Shown: positions 26,975 through 36,648, numbered from the stretch's first letter. The stretch is DNA of 55,675 nt from Lentisphaerae bacterium GWF2_45_14 (GCA_001804785.1 MHBG01000096.1:1-55675); one strand, 5' to 3'. Program-made: numbers and translations. Notes: generated by a model from the letters alone, not told the origin.

Positions 26975-27676
26975 ATGAAGGCTATAATACTTGCGGCCGG
27001 AGAAGGAAGAAGGCTCAGACCGCTTACCGAAAACATTCCGAAATGCATGGTTGAATTAAACGGGAAACCCCTTCTCCAATACTGGCTCGACAACTGCCAG
27101 AGAAGCGGGATTAACGAAGTCCTTATCAACACGCATTATCTTGCCGAAAAAATCACGGATTTTATAGATTCGGTCTCGCATCGTTATTCCATGCGCATAC
27201 ACTGCGTTCATGAATCTGAACTTTATGGGACCGGCGGAACACTGAAAAATAACTCTGACTTTATAAAAGGCGAAGAATTTTTCTTTTTTTGCCACGGAGA
27301 CAATTTCACCAATATCAATATTGGAAAATTCATAGATTTCCATACCAGAAAAAAAAGCATGCTCAGCGTGGCGCTGTTTGAGACAAATCTGCCCAAGCAG
27401 TGTGGAATCGCTGAAGAAATAGGCCCAGACGACAGGATAGTCAAATTCATCGAAAAACCCGAAAAACCCACGTCTAATCTTGCCAGTGCCGCAATTTTCC
27501 TGATGTCCCCGAATCTAATAAAAGATTTTCCTGACAAAAAACATATAGATTTCAGCAAGGAAATACTCCCCGCCTATCAGGGGCGGATGTATGGATATAA
27601 ATTTGACGGCTTCAATATTGATATAGGAACCTTGGAAAACTATAAGACGGCATGTACATTAGCGACTGTATCTTAA
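26975..27676 (+). CDS. Sugar-phosphate nucleotidyltransferase, HddC-like
   Basis: A 233-residue nucleotidyltransferase. ILAAGEGRRLRPLTENIPK (5-23) is the nucleotide-binding signature; CHGDNFTNI and FNIDIGTLENY are further family motifs. The length and the neighbour, a GmhA-like isomerase, point to the heptose 1-phosphate guanylyltransferase (HddC) group. No heptose kinase of the HddA type is seen next to it, so another sugar 1-phosphate is possible. The start codon overlaps a 23-codon frame as ATGA, and its ribosome site is weak. Confidence 0.8.
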   Translation: MKAIILAAGEGRRLRPLTENIPKCMVELNGKPLLQYWLDNCQRSGINEVLINTHYLAEKITDFIDSVSHRYSMRIHCVHESELYGTGGTLKNNSDFIKGEEFFFFCHGDNFTNINIGKFIDFHTRKKSMLSVALFETNLPKQCGIAEEIGPDDRIVKFIEKPEKPTSNLASAAIFLMSPNLIKDFPDKKHIDFSKEILPAYQGRMYGYKFDGFNIDIGTLENYKTACTLATVS

Positions 27677-27700
27677 ACAAATATAACAGGTAAAACGACA

Positions 27701-28270
27701 ATGGCCCAGTCTTGGGGAAATAAAATCTCATCAATATTTAATTTACTGGGGCAGTTGGAATTTACCGACGGTAAAGGCGGGCCGCTTGATCGTGAAGCCG
27801 CTTTTTCCAAACTCAATAAATTGACATTGGATATCCGCTCTAAACATAAAACGGTATATGTGATTGGAAACGGAGCCAGCGCCTCCATGGCAAGCCATTT
27901 TGCGGCGGACATGGCTAAAAATGGAAAATTACACACTCAGGTGTTTTCCGACCTTGCGCTTATAACCGCGATTTCCAATGACCTCGGATACAAAGAAGTT
28001 TTTGCCGAACCTCTGCGCAGAAGGGGGCGCAAAGGCGATATGCTGGTGGCAATCAGCAGCTCAGGAATGTCTGAAAATATCATTGAAGCAGTAAAAATCG
28101 CAAATGCGCTGGAGATGGACATAGTAACTTTAAGCGCGATGAAAGAGGACAATCTGCTAAGGGGACTTGGCAGATTGAATGCCTATCTGCCCGCTAAAAC
28201 ATACGGAGATGCCGAAACTGTCCATGCCGCCTTTCTTCACTTCTGGATAGACCTTATAGTGGAAAATTAA
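27701..28270 (+). CDS. SIS-domain sugar isomerase, GmhA-like
   Basis: A 189-residue SIS-domain protein of the size of phosphoheptose isomerase. VIGNGASASMASHFAADMAKN (about 50-70) and ISSSGMSENIIEAV are the two phosphate-binding loops expected for GmhA, which turns sedoheptulose 7-phosphate into D-glycero-D-manno-heptose 7-phosphate. It lies 24 bases after the HddC-like gene and one base before an NAD-dependent dehydratase gene. With the HldE-like protein at 43358, it makes heptose activation a likely theme. Confidence 0.82.
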   Translation: MAQSWGNKISSIFNLLGQLEFTDGKGGPLDREAAFSKLNKLTLDIRSKHKTVYVIGNGASASMASHFAADMAKNGKLHTQVFSDLALITAISNDLGYKEVFAEPLRRRGRKGDMLVAISSSGMSENIIEAVKIANALEMDIVTLSAMKEDNLLRGLGRLNAYLPAKTYGDAETVHAAFLHFWIDLIVEN

Positions 28271-28271
28271 A

Positions 28272-29264
28272 ATGTCTGAAAAAATTATAGTTTTGGGGAG
28301 CAATTCATTCTCAGGATCACATTTTGTCAATCATTGCCTTGACGAAGGAATGAATGTCGTGGGCATAAGCCGTTCTCCGGAACCGGAACCGGTATTTCTT
28401 CCATATAAATCTAATGCTTCAATCCATAATTTTACTTTCTGCCAGCTGGACTTGAACAGGGACATAGACGGGATTGAAAACCGCATGATGAAGTTCAAAC
28501 CCGATTACGTGATTAATTTTGCGGCACAAGGTATGGTCGCGCAAAGTTGGGAGGCTCCCGGGCAATGGCTTATGACCAATGCCGTTTCGGCGATAGAACT
28601 CCATGACAGACTCAGAAAATGCGGGTTTCTAAAAAAATTCGTTCAGGTCTCGACACCTGAGGTCTACGGTTCATGTGAAGGGCTGGTAAAAGAAAGTACT
28701 TCCTACTGCCCGAGTACCCCGTACGCGGTTTCCAAAGCGGCCGCGGACATGAGCCTGATGACTTTTCTAAAGACATATAAATTCCCGGTAGTTTTCACGA
28801 GAGCGGCAAATGTTTACGGACCCGGACAGCAACTTTATCGAATAATCCCGATTACCATCCTTAAGTTTCTCTCCGGAGAAAAACTCCAACTGCACGGAGG
28901 AGGCCATTCCGTAAGGTCGTTTATCCATATCAGGGATGTGGTAAGAGGAACTCTTAAGGCCGCAAGGTCTGGAAATCCCGGAGATATTTTTCACTTTTCA
29001 ACTGCCAGGAATATTTCCATCCGGCAGCTTGTAGAGAAAATTGCAGGTTTGATGAATGTCGATTTTAATAAGCATGTCAAAACAGTTAGAGATAGACTGG
29101 GTAAGGACTCTGCGTATATTCTTGATTCACAGAAAGCGGCCGACGAGCTGGGCTGGCATTGTAATGTCTCGCTTGATGACGGGTTAAGGGAAACTATTGA
29201 ATGGGTCACTGATAATTTTGATACGTTAAGATACTTACCTGAAAAATATATACACAAGGCATAA
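28272..29264 (+). CDS. NAD-dependent nucleotide-sugar epimerase/dehydratase
   Basis: A 330-residue extended SDR. The nucleotide loop is LGSNSFSGSHF (8-18), and the Tyr-Lys pair is in PYAVSKAAAD. The active-site triad written TDEVYG in 4,6-dehydratases is TPEVYG here, keeping the Glu but replacing the Asp by Pro. Overall it looks closest to the GDP-mannose/dTDP-glucose 4,6-dehydratase branch. Placed after HddC- and GmhA-like genes, it may act on an NDP-heptose. Dehydratase or epimerase activity cannot be decided from sequence. Confidence 0.82.
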   Translation: MSEKIIVLGSNSFSGSHFVNHCLDEGMNVVGISRSPEPEPVFLPYKSNASIHNFTFCQLDLNRDIDGIENRMMKFKPDYVINFAAQGMVAQSWEAPGQWLMTNAVSAIELHDRLRKCGFLKKFVQVSTPEVYGSCEGLVKESTSYCPSTPYAVSKAAADMSLMTFLKTYKFPVVFTRAANVYGPGQQLYRIIPITILKFLSGEKLQLHGGGHSVRSFIHIRDVVRGTLKAARSGNPGDIFHFSTARNISIRQLVEKIAGLMNVDFNKHVKTVRDRLGKDSAYILDSQKAADELGWHCNVSLDDGLRETIEWVTDNFDTLRYLPEKYIHKA

Positions 29265-29266
29265 AC

Positions 29267-30334
29267 ATGGGCAATGATAAATTCAGAATAGACAGCCATA
29301 AGCTGATTTACCATCCGGAGCGGGTTGCGGACTGGCTCAACGGGAAAAATATTTATCCCATTTATATGGAGATAAGTCCTTGCGGAGCATGCAACATCAG
29401 ATGCAAATTCTGCAGCGTTGATTTTATGGGATACAAAAACCGTAAATTAGAGACAGACATTCTTCTTGAACGGATTAGCGAACTCGGACAATTAGGCCTG
29501 AAAAGTATAATGTATGCAGGGGAAGGGGAACCTTTTCTTCATCCGGATATGTGTGAAATAACAGAACATACGAAAGAAAACGGAATAGATAGTGCGTTCA
29601 CGACCAATGGCATACTCATGGAACCTAAGAAAATCGAGAGAATATTGCCGGTTACCGAATGGATAAAGGTCAGTTGCAATGCAGGAACCAGAGATGTTTA
29701 CGCGCAGGTTCATGGAACACAGCCGGAAAACTTTGACAAGGTTTTTAAAAATCTTACACATGCTGTTAAAGTGAGAAGAGAAAATAACTATAAATGTACC
29801 CTCGGCATACAGTCAGTACTTCTGCCGGACAATGCAGATACTATGGTTGATCTTGCAAAAAGAGCTTCTGATATCGGATTGGATTATTTTGTAGTGAAAC
29901 CTTATATGCCGCATCATCTGAACAGGCATTCATATGACATAAAATACGGCGAATATGAATCCCTGGAGCAGGAACTGAAGAAATTTCAGAACGAAAAATT
30001 CAATATCATTTTCAGATTGAATGCAATGAGTAAATGGGACCATAAGGAAAGGGAATATAAGAAATGCCTGGCCCTGCCTTTCTGGTCATATATTGATGCG
30101 GGTGGAAATGTCTGGGGATGTATCGCACATCTGGATAATGATAAATTCATTTACGGAAATATTTATGAATCAACATTTAAAGAGATATGGGAAGGCGAAA
30201 AACGCGCTGAATTCCTGAAATGGATCGCTGAAAGCTTCTGTCTGGAAACCTGTAAAATCAATTGCCGGATGGATGAAGTTAATAAATATCTGTGGCAGTT
30301 AAAAAATCCACCGGGACATGTGAACTTCATATGA
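29267..30334 (+). CDS. Radical SAM/SPASM domain protein
   Basis: A 355-residue protein with CNIRCKFC (C42, C46, C49), GEGEP, and a SPASM-like C-terminus with KKCLALPFW, GNVWGC and LETCKINC. It shares layout and end motif with the radical SAM protein at 4702-5802, so these are paralogues on opposite sides of the island. Substrate unknown. It starts two bases after the dehydratase stop, so it may act in the same nucleotide-sugar branch. Confidence 0.87.
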   Translation: MGNDKFRIDSHKLIYHPERVADWLNGKNIYPIYMEISPCGACNIRCKFCSVDFMGYKNRKLETDILLERISELGQLGLKSIMYAGEGEPFLHPDMCEITEHTKENGIDSAFTTNGILMEPKKIERILPVTEWIKVSCNAGTRDVYAQVHGTQPENFDKVFKNLTHAVKVRRENNYKCTLGIQSVLLPDNADTMVDLAKRASDIGLDYFVVKPYMPHHLNRHSYDIKYGEYESLEQELKKFQNEKFNIIFRLNAMSKWDHKEREYKKCLALPFWSYIDAGGNVWGCIAHLDNDKFIYGNIYESTFKEIWEGEKRAEFLKWIAESFCLETCKINCRMDEVNKYLWQLKNPPGHVNFI

Positions 30335-30380
30335 ATGAAAACAAGCACATAATGAATTTTCTTCAGCAAAAAGGAATCAT

Positions 30381-31034
30381 ATGGAAATAGATCTTTTGAG
30401 GAACTATCCGAAATCCAAACGGAATGTGAAAGAACGTGGAACAGATAAAACCGAAGAAGACAGGCGTATTGCCCGCCAATTCGGTAAAGATTTCTTTGAC
30501 GGTGATCGTAAAACAGGATACGGCGGATTTTCCTATAATTCACGTTTCTGGGAGCCTGTTATTCCGGATTTCCAGAAACACTTTGCATTGACCGCTGATT
30601 CATCCGTGCTTGATGTCGGCTGTGCTAAAGGCTTTATGCTCTATGATATGGGCCGACTTATTCCCGATATAAAATTGAAAGGTATTGACATTTCAGAATA
30701 TGCTATTGCAAATGCAGTTCCCGAAACGAAGCCTTATATTCAAGTCGGCAATGCAGTAGATCTTCCTTTTGAGAATAAATCTTTTGATGTGGTTATTTCC
30801 ATAAACACTATCCATAATCTTGATCGCGAAGAATGTGCGAAGGCTCTCCAGGAAATTGAACGGATCAGCCGTAAAGGCAGTTTCATAACTGTTGACGCAT
30901 ACAGGAATTCTGAAGAAAAAGAGCTCATGGAAGCATGGAATTTGACTGCGAAAACATTTATGCATGTTGATGAATGGAAAAAGTTTTTTGCGGAAGTCGG
31001 GTATACCGGGGATTTTTACTGGTTCATTCCTTAG
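30381..31034 (+). CDS. Class I SAM-dependent methyltransferase
   Basis: A 217-residue methyltransferase. VLDVGCAKGFML (about 75-86) is the SAM-binding loop; GIDISEYAI and DVVISINTIHNL are the next two family motifs. AAAAAGGAA sits before the ATG. Target unknown, but the setting suggests a sugar. Its last 60 bases lie in front of the next gene, whose own start is later than the first in-frame ATG. Confidence 0.84.
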   Translation: MEIDLLRNYPKSKRNVKERGTDKTEEDRRIARQFGKDFFDGDRKTGYGGFSYNSRFWEPVIPDFQKHFALTADSSVLDVGCAKGFMLYDMGRLIPDIKLKGIDISEYAIANAVPETKPYIQVGNAVDLPFENKSFDVVISINTIHNLDREECAKALQEIERISRKGSFITVDAYRNSEEKELMEAWNLTAKTFMHVDEWKKFFAEVGYTGDFYWFIP

Positions 31035-31069
31035 GACATCTATACCTCAAAAATGAAGGAGTCCATATT

Positions 31070-32053
31070 GTGCCTCTAATTGATTCAAAAATTGCAATCG
31101 AGCTGTTTCGTTCAATATCAAAAATCAGAATTGCGGAAGAAACTATTGCTGAACGTTATGGTGAAAATAAGATGCGTTGTCCGACGCACCTTTGTATAGG
31201 GCAGGAAGCAGTGGCTGCTGCTATCGGCATTGCCTTGCGGAAAAATGATTTTGCGGTCAGCACTCACAGGGCGCATGGACATTATCTGGGCAAAGGCGGT
31301 GATCTTAAGGCTATGATGGCAGAGATTTATGGAAAAGTTACCGGATGCGGCAAAGGCAGAGGCGGCTCCATGCATCTGATTGATAAAAATGCAGGGTTCA
31401 TGGGAAGTACTGCTATTGTGGGGGGAACTATTCCTCTAGGTGTTGGACTGGGACTTTCAATTCAATTACATAAAACAGATCAGGTATCCTGTGTGTTTTT
31501 GGGCGACGGTGCAGTAGAAGAAGGCGTTTTCTATGAATCCATGAACTTCGCCGTCCTGAAAAAACTTCCGGTGCTTTTTGTCTGTGAAAATAATTTATAT
31601 TCAGTCTATTCTCCTCTTTCCGTACGTCAGCCGGATAGACGTCAGATCTCTAATATGGTTGCCGGAATCGGATGTGTTACAACGCAGGCTGATGGGAACA
31701 ATGCGCCTGAAGTATATGATCTGGCAGTCAAATCCCTTATGAAGATAAGAAATGGAGAAGGGCCCGTTTTTCTGGAATTATTCACTTATCGCTGGAGAGA
31801 ACACTGCGGACCGTCTTATGACAATGATTTAGGTTATCGTTCTAAAGAAGAATTTGAGTCCTGGAAAAAACGTGACCCTCTTGTTATAATGAAAAATTAT
31901 ATTCTGAAGAATCATTTTGGAACAGAAAATGATCTGGATGCCATTTGCAAATCTGTAGTTAGCGAGGTTAATGATGCATTTATTTTTGCTGAACAATCTC
32001 CTTTTCCCGATAAGGCTGATTTGTCCGGACATATCTATTCGGAGGGCTGCTAA
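31070..32053 (+). CDS. TPP-dependent dehydrogenase E1 component, alpha subunit
   Basis: A 327-residue E1-alpha homologue (pyruvate/acetoin/branched-chain type). HRAHGHYLGKG and the TPP/magnesium motif GDGAVEEGVFYES...ENN are intact. I choose a GTG start at 31070: AAGGAG (31056-31061) lies 8 bases before it, and the earlier in-frame ATG at 30974 lies inside the methyltransferase gene. The beta subunit gene follows, overlapping as TAATG. No E2 or E3 gene is near, so it may act as a carboligase that hands a two-carbon unit to a sugar rather than as part of a dehydrogenase complex, as proposed for AviB1/AviB2 in avilamycin. That role is inference. Confidence 0.88.
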   Translation: MPLIDSKIAIELFRSISKIRIAEETIAERYGENKMRCPTHLCIGQEAVAAAIGIALRKNDFAVSTHRAHGHYLGKGGDLKAMMAEIYGKVTGCGKGRGGSMHLIDKNAGFMGSTAIVGGTIPLGVGLGLSIQLHKTDQVSCVFLGDGAVEEGVFYESMNFAVLKKLPVLFVCENNLYSVYSPLSVRQPDRRQISNMVAGIGCVTTQADGNNAPEVYDLAVKSLMKIRNGEGPVFLELFTYRWREHCGPSYDNDLGYRSKEEFESWKKRDPLVIMKNYILKNHFGTENDLDAICKSVVSEVNDAFIFAEQSPFPDKADLSGHIYSEGC

Positions 32054-33114
32054 TGACTAGATCTATTTCTTATGCCCATGCTGTAAATGAAGCTTTATCT
32101 CAGGCCATGAAACAGGATAAAAACGTAATTTGCTATGGTCTTGGCATTCCAGATCCCAAGGGAGTCTTTGGAACCAGTTCAGGACTTCAGGAACAATTCG
32201 GTTCTGAACGGGTTTTTGATATGCCTACTTCGGAGAACGCTATGACCGGAATTGCGATCGGAGCTGCTCTCAATGGCATACGCCCGGTAATGACACATCA
32301 GAGACTTGATTTTTTCCTGCTGGCAATGGACCAGCTGGTGAATAATGCTGCAAAATGGCATTACATGTTCGGTGGAGCCTCGTCTATTCCTATCACAATC
32401 CGTCTTATATTGGGAATGGGCTGGGGGCAGGGACCGACACATTCACAGAATCTGCAATCCTGGTTCGCACATATTCCTGGACTAAAGGTAGTGATGCCGA
32501 CTACTCCGGAAGATGCCAAGGGACTTCTGCTGTCAAGTATCTTCGATGACAACCCTGTTGTTTTTCTTGAACATCGCTGGCTGCATAATCAGGACGGCAA
32601 CGTTCCGGAAAATCCATCTTTCAGGGTACCTATAGGCAAGGCAAAAATATTGAGAGCAGGTACGCAGATTACTATAGCAGGAATGTCATATATGAATATC
32701 GAGGCATTGCGCGCAATTGCTTATCTGCAAACGCTGAATATCAGTTGTGAACTGATAGACATACGTTCATTCAATCCTATAGATTGGAATACTATTTTCA
32801 ATTCTGTCAGAAAGACAGGACACCTTCTGGTCTTAGATACAGGCTCAGAAACATGCTCAGTTGCAGGTGAAATTATTGCGAGGGTTTCCATGGAGGTATT
32901 TTCATCTCTTAAAGCTCCGCCTGCCAGGTTGGCTTTACCGGACATTCCAACACCTACAAGTTTTGCATTAACAAAGTATTTTTATAAAAATGCCAAAGAT
33001 ATAGTGGCAGAGGTGGCCAAGCAACTGCATTTTGATTTGCCCCATGAAATACCGGAACTGGAAAAAAAATGTCCTCATGATGTGCCGGGAAATTGGTTCA
33101 AGGGACCCTTTTAA
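32053..33114 (+). CDS. TPP-dependent dehydrogenase E1 component, beta subunit
   Basis: A 353-residue transketolase-like beta subunit. FDMPTSENAMTGIAIGAA carries the conserved Glu that activates TPP; GQGPTHSQNLQSWFAHIPG is the typical central motif. The C-terminal domain is present. GGAGG at 32041-32045 serves the ATG, which overlaps the alpha subunit stop. Together with the alpha subunit it should form an alpha2beta2 enzyme that decarboxylates a 2-oxo acid on TPP. The lack of E2/E3 in the window leaves the acyl acceptor open; a keto sugar is a reasonable idea. Confidence 0.88.
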   Translation: MTRSISYAHAVNEALSQAMKQDKNVICYGLGIPDPKGVFGTSSGLQEQFGSERVFDMPTSENAMTGIAIGAALNGIRPVMTHQRLDFFLLAMDQLVNNAAKWHYMFGGASSIPITIRLILGMGWGQGPTHSQNLQSWFAHIPGLKVVMPTTPEDAKGLLLSSIFDDNPVVFLEHRWLHNQDGNVPENPSFRVPIGKAKILRAGTQITIAGMSYMNIEALRAIAYLQTLNISCELIDIRSFNPIDWNTIFNSVRKTGHLLVLDTGSETCSVAGEIIARVSMEVFSSLKAPPARLALPDIPTPTSFALTKYFYKNAKDIVAEVAKQLHFDLPHEIPELEKKCPHDVPGNWFKGPF

Positions 33115-33135
33115 TTTTTAATAAAGAAAAACATT

Positions 33136-34656
33136 ATGAATAAGCAGAATATCAAGAAGAAGTTAAAAGTCGTTTTAATGCAACCTAATTTTCAGTTATT
33201 GGGGAAACGAAGCTGGAAACTGCTTCCTTACGGCCTTTGTCTGCTTAAAGCTTGCTGTAGCGATGAATTTGATGTGACTGTTTATGACCCGAATTTCGAC
33301 AGCGAATCAGAGGACTTGATTAAACAGAAGTTGCTTGAGTTTAAGCCTGATGTTGTCGGGCTTACTTCGTTCTCTACTGAATATATTAAAGAAATTTATT
33401 ATCACGCGAGCTTTATAAAGAGTACCCTGCCGAATGTTAAAGTTATTGTGGGCGGTGTACTTCCTACGGTTTGTCCAGAGAAGATAATATCGTGTAATGA
33501 CATAGATTATCTGATAATGGGAGAAGGCGAATTTGTTTTAAAGGAGCTGTTAAGAGCAATTGTCTCAGGCAACGAAAAAATAGCAGCCGGAATCAGAGGC
33601 ATAGCTTTACGCGATGCCGGGCGGAATATTATAAATGACCGTCCTGATTTTATAAACGATTTGGATTCGTTGCCATTTCCTGATTATTCTGATCTTGACA
33701 TTGTAAAGTATGGCAGTTTTGAACACAGATACGCGCATACGTTGATTTCACGCCAACTTCCATTTGCTACAACTATGTCCTCGCGCGGCTGTCCGATGGG
33801 ATGTACTTTTTGCGCGGCCAGTACAGTGTCAGGGAAAAAAGTAAGGCTCAGGTCAGCTGAGAATGTTTTATCGGAAATTGAATATCTTGCCAAGAACCAT
33901 GGAATCAAGGAAATTATTTTCCTCGATGATCATTTTTTATTTAATCGCCGCCGCGCCATGGATATAATGCATGGCATAATATCCCGGTTCCCCGATCTGA
34001 CGTGGAAATGCGTGAATGTCGCTGTTTTTTCGCTTGACAGTGAGATTCTGGAGACGATGCTTAAAAGTGGTTGCAACCAAATTACTCTTTCAATTGAAAG
34101 CGGTGACACTGATACGTTAAAGCATTTGATTAAGAAACCGGTTGATCTTGAGAAAGCCAAGGAAATTTCAGATATAGCCAGATCTTTTGGAATAGAGGTC
34201 GTCAGTAATTTTGTCATAGGTACTCCTGGCGAAACCTGGGAACAGATACGAAGAACATTTAAATACGCGGAGAACTTAAATATTGACATGGTTAATTTTC
34301 ATATTGCCACTCCATTACCAAAGACTGAACTTATGCGGATTTGCATAGAAAAAGGGCTTTTGAAATCTGAGGATGAAGTGGCAGGCTACACAGTAGGTGC
34401 TATAAATACTCCAGAATTTACAGGCTTTGAATTGCAGGTACTAAGAGCTTTCGAATGGGACCGTATTAATTTTTCATCCAAAGAAAAAAGCCGTACCATA
34501 GCAAAGCTTCAGGGGATTACCGAAGAAGAGGTTGAAGAATGGCGTAAACAAACCAGACGGAATCTGGGAAACATTCATTATACCAGATCGCAAGAAGATA
34601 ACGGAGAATTGATTTTTCAATCCGTTCAATTCAATAAGGAATTACACCATGTCTAG
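33136..34656 (+). CDS. Cobalamin-binding-type radical SAM protein
   Basis: A 506-residue protein. Residues of about 10-150 form a B12-binding-like Rossmann domain (KVVLMQPNF, DVVGLTSFS, VIVGGVLPT). The radical SAM core starts at about 205 with CPMGCTFC (C219, C223, C226). The usual DxHxxG of B12-dependent methyltransferases is not visible, as is common in class B enzymes. Class B members methylate unreactive carbons or rearrange rings. Substrate unknown; sugar C-methylation fits the setting. It overlaps the C-methyltransferase gene downstream by 8 bases. Confidence 0.86.
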   Translation: MNKQNIKKKLKVVLMQPNFQLLGKRSWKLLPYGLCLLKACCSDEFDVTVYDPNFDSESEDLIKQKLLEFKPDVVGLTSFSTEYIKEIYYHASFIKSTLPNVKVIVGGVLPTVCPEKIISCNDIDYLIMGEGEFVLKELLRAIVSGNEKIAAGIRGIALRDAGRNIINDRPDFINDLDSLPFPDYSDLDIVKYGSFEHRYAHTLISRQLPFATTMSSRGCPMGCTFCAASTVSGKKVRLRSAENVLSEIEYLAKNHGIKEIIFLDDHFLFNRRRAMDIMHGIISRFPDLTWKCVNVAVFSLDSEILETMLKSGCNQITLSIESGDTDTLKHLIKKPVDLEKAKEISDIARSFGIEVVSNFVIGTPGETWEQIRRTFKYAENLNIDMVNFHIATPLPKTELMRICIEKGLLKSEDEVAGYTVGAINTPEFTGFELQVLRAFEWDRINFSSKEKSRTIAKLQGITEEEVEEWRKQTRRNLGNIHYTRSQEDNGELIFQSVQFNKELHHV

Positions 34657-35806
34657 TTGTAATATTTGCGGAGAAAATATTGCCAAAGTTATTGATCTTC
34701 CTCAATTACCATTTACCGGTGAATTCAGAAAGCCCAATGAGCCGATTGACAAATCATGCAGGGATCAAGCTTTTTACTATTGCGAATCCTGTGGACACGG
34801 TCAGCTTGAGAATTCGGCACGTCCGGAGGACGTATACAAGGATACTTATTTATTCCGCTCCGCAGAGAGCAAAACATCTCGTTCCGGGTGTGATTTTTTT
34901 ATTAATTTTCTTCGACTTTTTTTTCCTAAAATGTCATTCAATCGTATTGTTGAATTTGGTTGTAATGATTGTTATGCTTTGAAAAAACTTAAGGGCGCGG
35001 AAGTGAAACTGCTTGGTGTTGATTTGATTTTTGCAGATAAGAAAAATTATATTGACGATTCTGAAATAATGATTGCAGGCAAAAGTATTGAGAATACTGA
35101 TTTCAGCCTCTATTTTAACGAATCTCCTGATTTTGTATTTTCCCGTCATACGATGGAACATATTCTTTCTCCCAGAACTGTGATTGAAAAATTATTTAGT
35201 ATGACTTCCGAAGATACAATTTTTGCTTTTGAATTTCCGTGTTTGGATATATTATTAAAAAACGGAAGATTTGATCAGATTTTTCACCAGCACGTGAACT
35301 ATTACAGCGAAGCTTCTTTTCTGAAGTTAATGGAAGATGCCGGAGCAGAAGTCATTGGGAGCTGTAAAAATTGGACTCTCTGGGGGGCACTGATAGTTAT
35401 TGTCAGGAAAAAAGGCAAAAAGACAGGCAGTAGAAAATATAATGCATTGAGAAGCATTAATGATATTGCCATTAAATATGCATTATTTCAGAAGCAGATG
35501 GAAATATGCGGGACATTTATGAATGGAAGCGAGGCTCTTTACGGATTCGGTGCGGCACAAATGCTTCCGGTGCTGAAATATCACTTGGGAGAATCTTTTT
35601 CTAACTTGAAGTGGATTTTTGATGACGATCCTGCTAAAGCGGGATTGAAGTATAAGAATTTAGATCTGAAAATATGTAGTCCGGATAAAATAGATTTTAG
35701 CAAGAAGGATATTTTACTTACAGCATTGGATAGTAGCCGGATGCTTATGTGCCGTCTGGCTTCTTTAAATCCTAGAAGAATTATTAATCCGCTGAACGTG
35801 ATGTAA
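34649..35806 (+). CDS. Sugar C-methyltransferase with zinc ribbon and C-terminal module
   Basis: A 385-residue protein with the plan of TylC3/TcaB9-type sugar C-methyltransferases: a zinc ribbon with C4, C7, C45 and C48; a SAM-binding middle (IVEFGCNDCYAL, FSRHTMEHI); and from about residue 295 a Rossmann-like C-terminal domain with YGFGAAQML and IFDDDPAKAG. The C-terminal domain resembles the modules on the GT2 and FkbM proteins here. The family methylates C3 or C5 of NDP-keto sugars. A branched 6-deoxy sugar is therefore a plausible product of the island. Confidence 0.86.
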   Translation: MSSCNICGENIAKVIDLPQLPFTGEFRKPNEPIDKSCRDQAFYYCESCGHGQLENSARPEDVYKDTYLFRSAESKTSRSGCDFFINFLRLFFPKMSFNRIVEFGCNDCYALKKLKGAEVKLLGVDLIFADKKNYIDDSEIMIAGKSIENTDFSLYFNESPDFVFSRHTMEHILSPRTVIEKLFSMTSEDTIFAFEFPCLDILLKNGRFDQIFHQHVNYYSEASFLKLMEDAGAEVIGSCKNWTLWGALIVIVRKKGKKTGSRKYNALRSINDIAIKYALFQKQMEICGTFMNGSEALYGFGAAQMLPVLKYHLGESFSNLKWIFDDDPAKAGLKYKNLDLKICSPDKIDFSKKDILLTALDSSRMLMCRLASLNPRRIINPLNVM

Positions 35807-35821
35807 TCAAGGAGACTATGT

Positions 35822-36589
35822 ATGGATTTAGGCATAAAAGGCAAGCTTGCGTTGGTTACCGGTGCCTCTAAGGGAATTGGAAAGGCTGTTTGCCTTGCAC
35901 TGGCAGAGGAGGGTGTAAGGGTTGCAATGGTAGCCAGAAGTAAAGAATCGCTTGAAGTTTTTATTGATAAAAAAGGTAAAGAACATATTTCATTAGTTTA
36001 TGATTTATCGAAAGAGGATGCACCTTCTCGTATGATAAAGGATTTGACCGAACGGGCTGGATATCCAGATATCGTGATAAATAATGTCGGTGGTAATTTA
36101 GGCATAACGGATCCTCTTTGTTCTATTGAAGACTGGCGACGTTCTTACAGATTCAATTTTGAAATAGCTGTTGAGATAAACCATTTAATCCTGCCTTATA
36201 TGCAGAAAAACAAGTGGGGTAGAATTGTCCATATGTCTTCTATTGCAGCGTTGGAAAATCAGGGTTCTCCTACTTATTGTGCTATGAAAGCCGCTCTGAA
36301 TGCATATATACGGTCTGTGGGGCGATACGTTTCGTCCTCCGGTATAAGCATGTCTGCTGTAATGCCTGGAGCTGTATTGACTGAAGGCGGATATTGGGAT
36401 ATTGCAAGAAAAGAGCGTCCTGATCATGTAAAAAAATATCTTGAAGAGCGAATGGCGATAAAACGTTTTGGATCTCTTGATGAGATATCCAGGATTACGG
36501 TTTTTCTTTGTTCTCAATATGCCGGGTTCATTGCCGGTTCGGCATTTCTGGTTGATGGTGGACAAGGTAGATGTTTTCAAAACGACTGA
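35822..36589 (+). CDS. Short-chain dehydrogenase/reductase
   Basis: A 255-residue classical SDR. TGASKGIG (13-20) binds the cofactor, NNVGGN is the structural motif, and the catalytic Ser-Tyr-Lys are in MSSIAAL and YCAMK. The C-terminus ends FLVDGGQG, as expected. AAGGAG lies 7 bases before this ATG; another ATG four bases upstream is out of frame. It reduces or oxidises a carbonyl/hydroxyl of unknown substrate, perhaps a keto sugar formed by the neighbouring enzymes. Confidence 0.88.
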   Translation: MDLGIKGKLALVTGASKGIGKAVCLALAEEGVRVAMVARSKESLEVFIDKKGKEHISLVYDLSKEDAPSRMIKDLTERAGYPDIVINNVGGNLGITDPLCSIEDWRRSYRFNFEIAVEINHLILPYMQKNKWGRIVHMSSIAALENQGSPTYCAMKAALNAYIRSVGRYVSSSGISMSAVMPGAVLTEGGYWDIARKERPDHVKKYLEERMAIKRFGSLDEISRITVFLCSQYAGFIAGSAFLVDGGQGRCFQND

Positions 36590-36648
36590 AAGTGAAATTG
36601 AATATCAAATAATAATTCAGGTGCTATTTGCCTGAAAATGGAGCCAAT

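Noticed and set aside
26907-26978. 23-codon gene coupled to the HddC-like gene
   Set aside because: No ribosome site, no recognisable product and a frame open further upstream without a start; treated as a decayed remnant.
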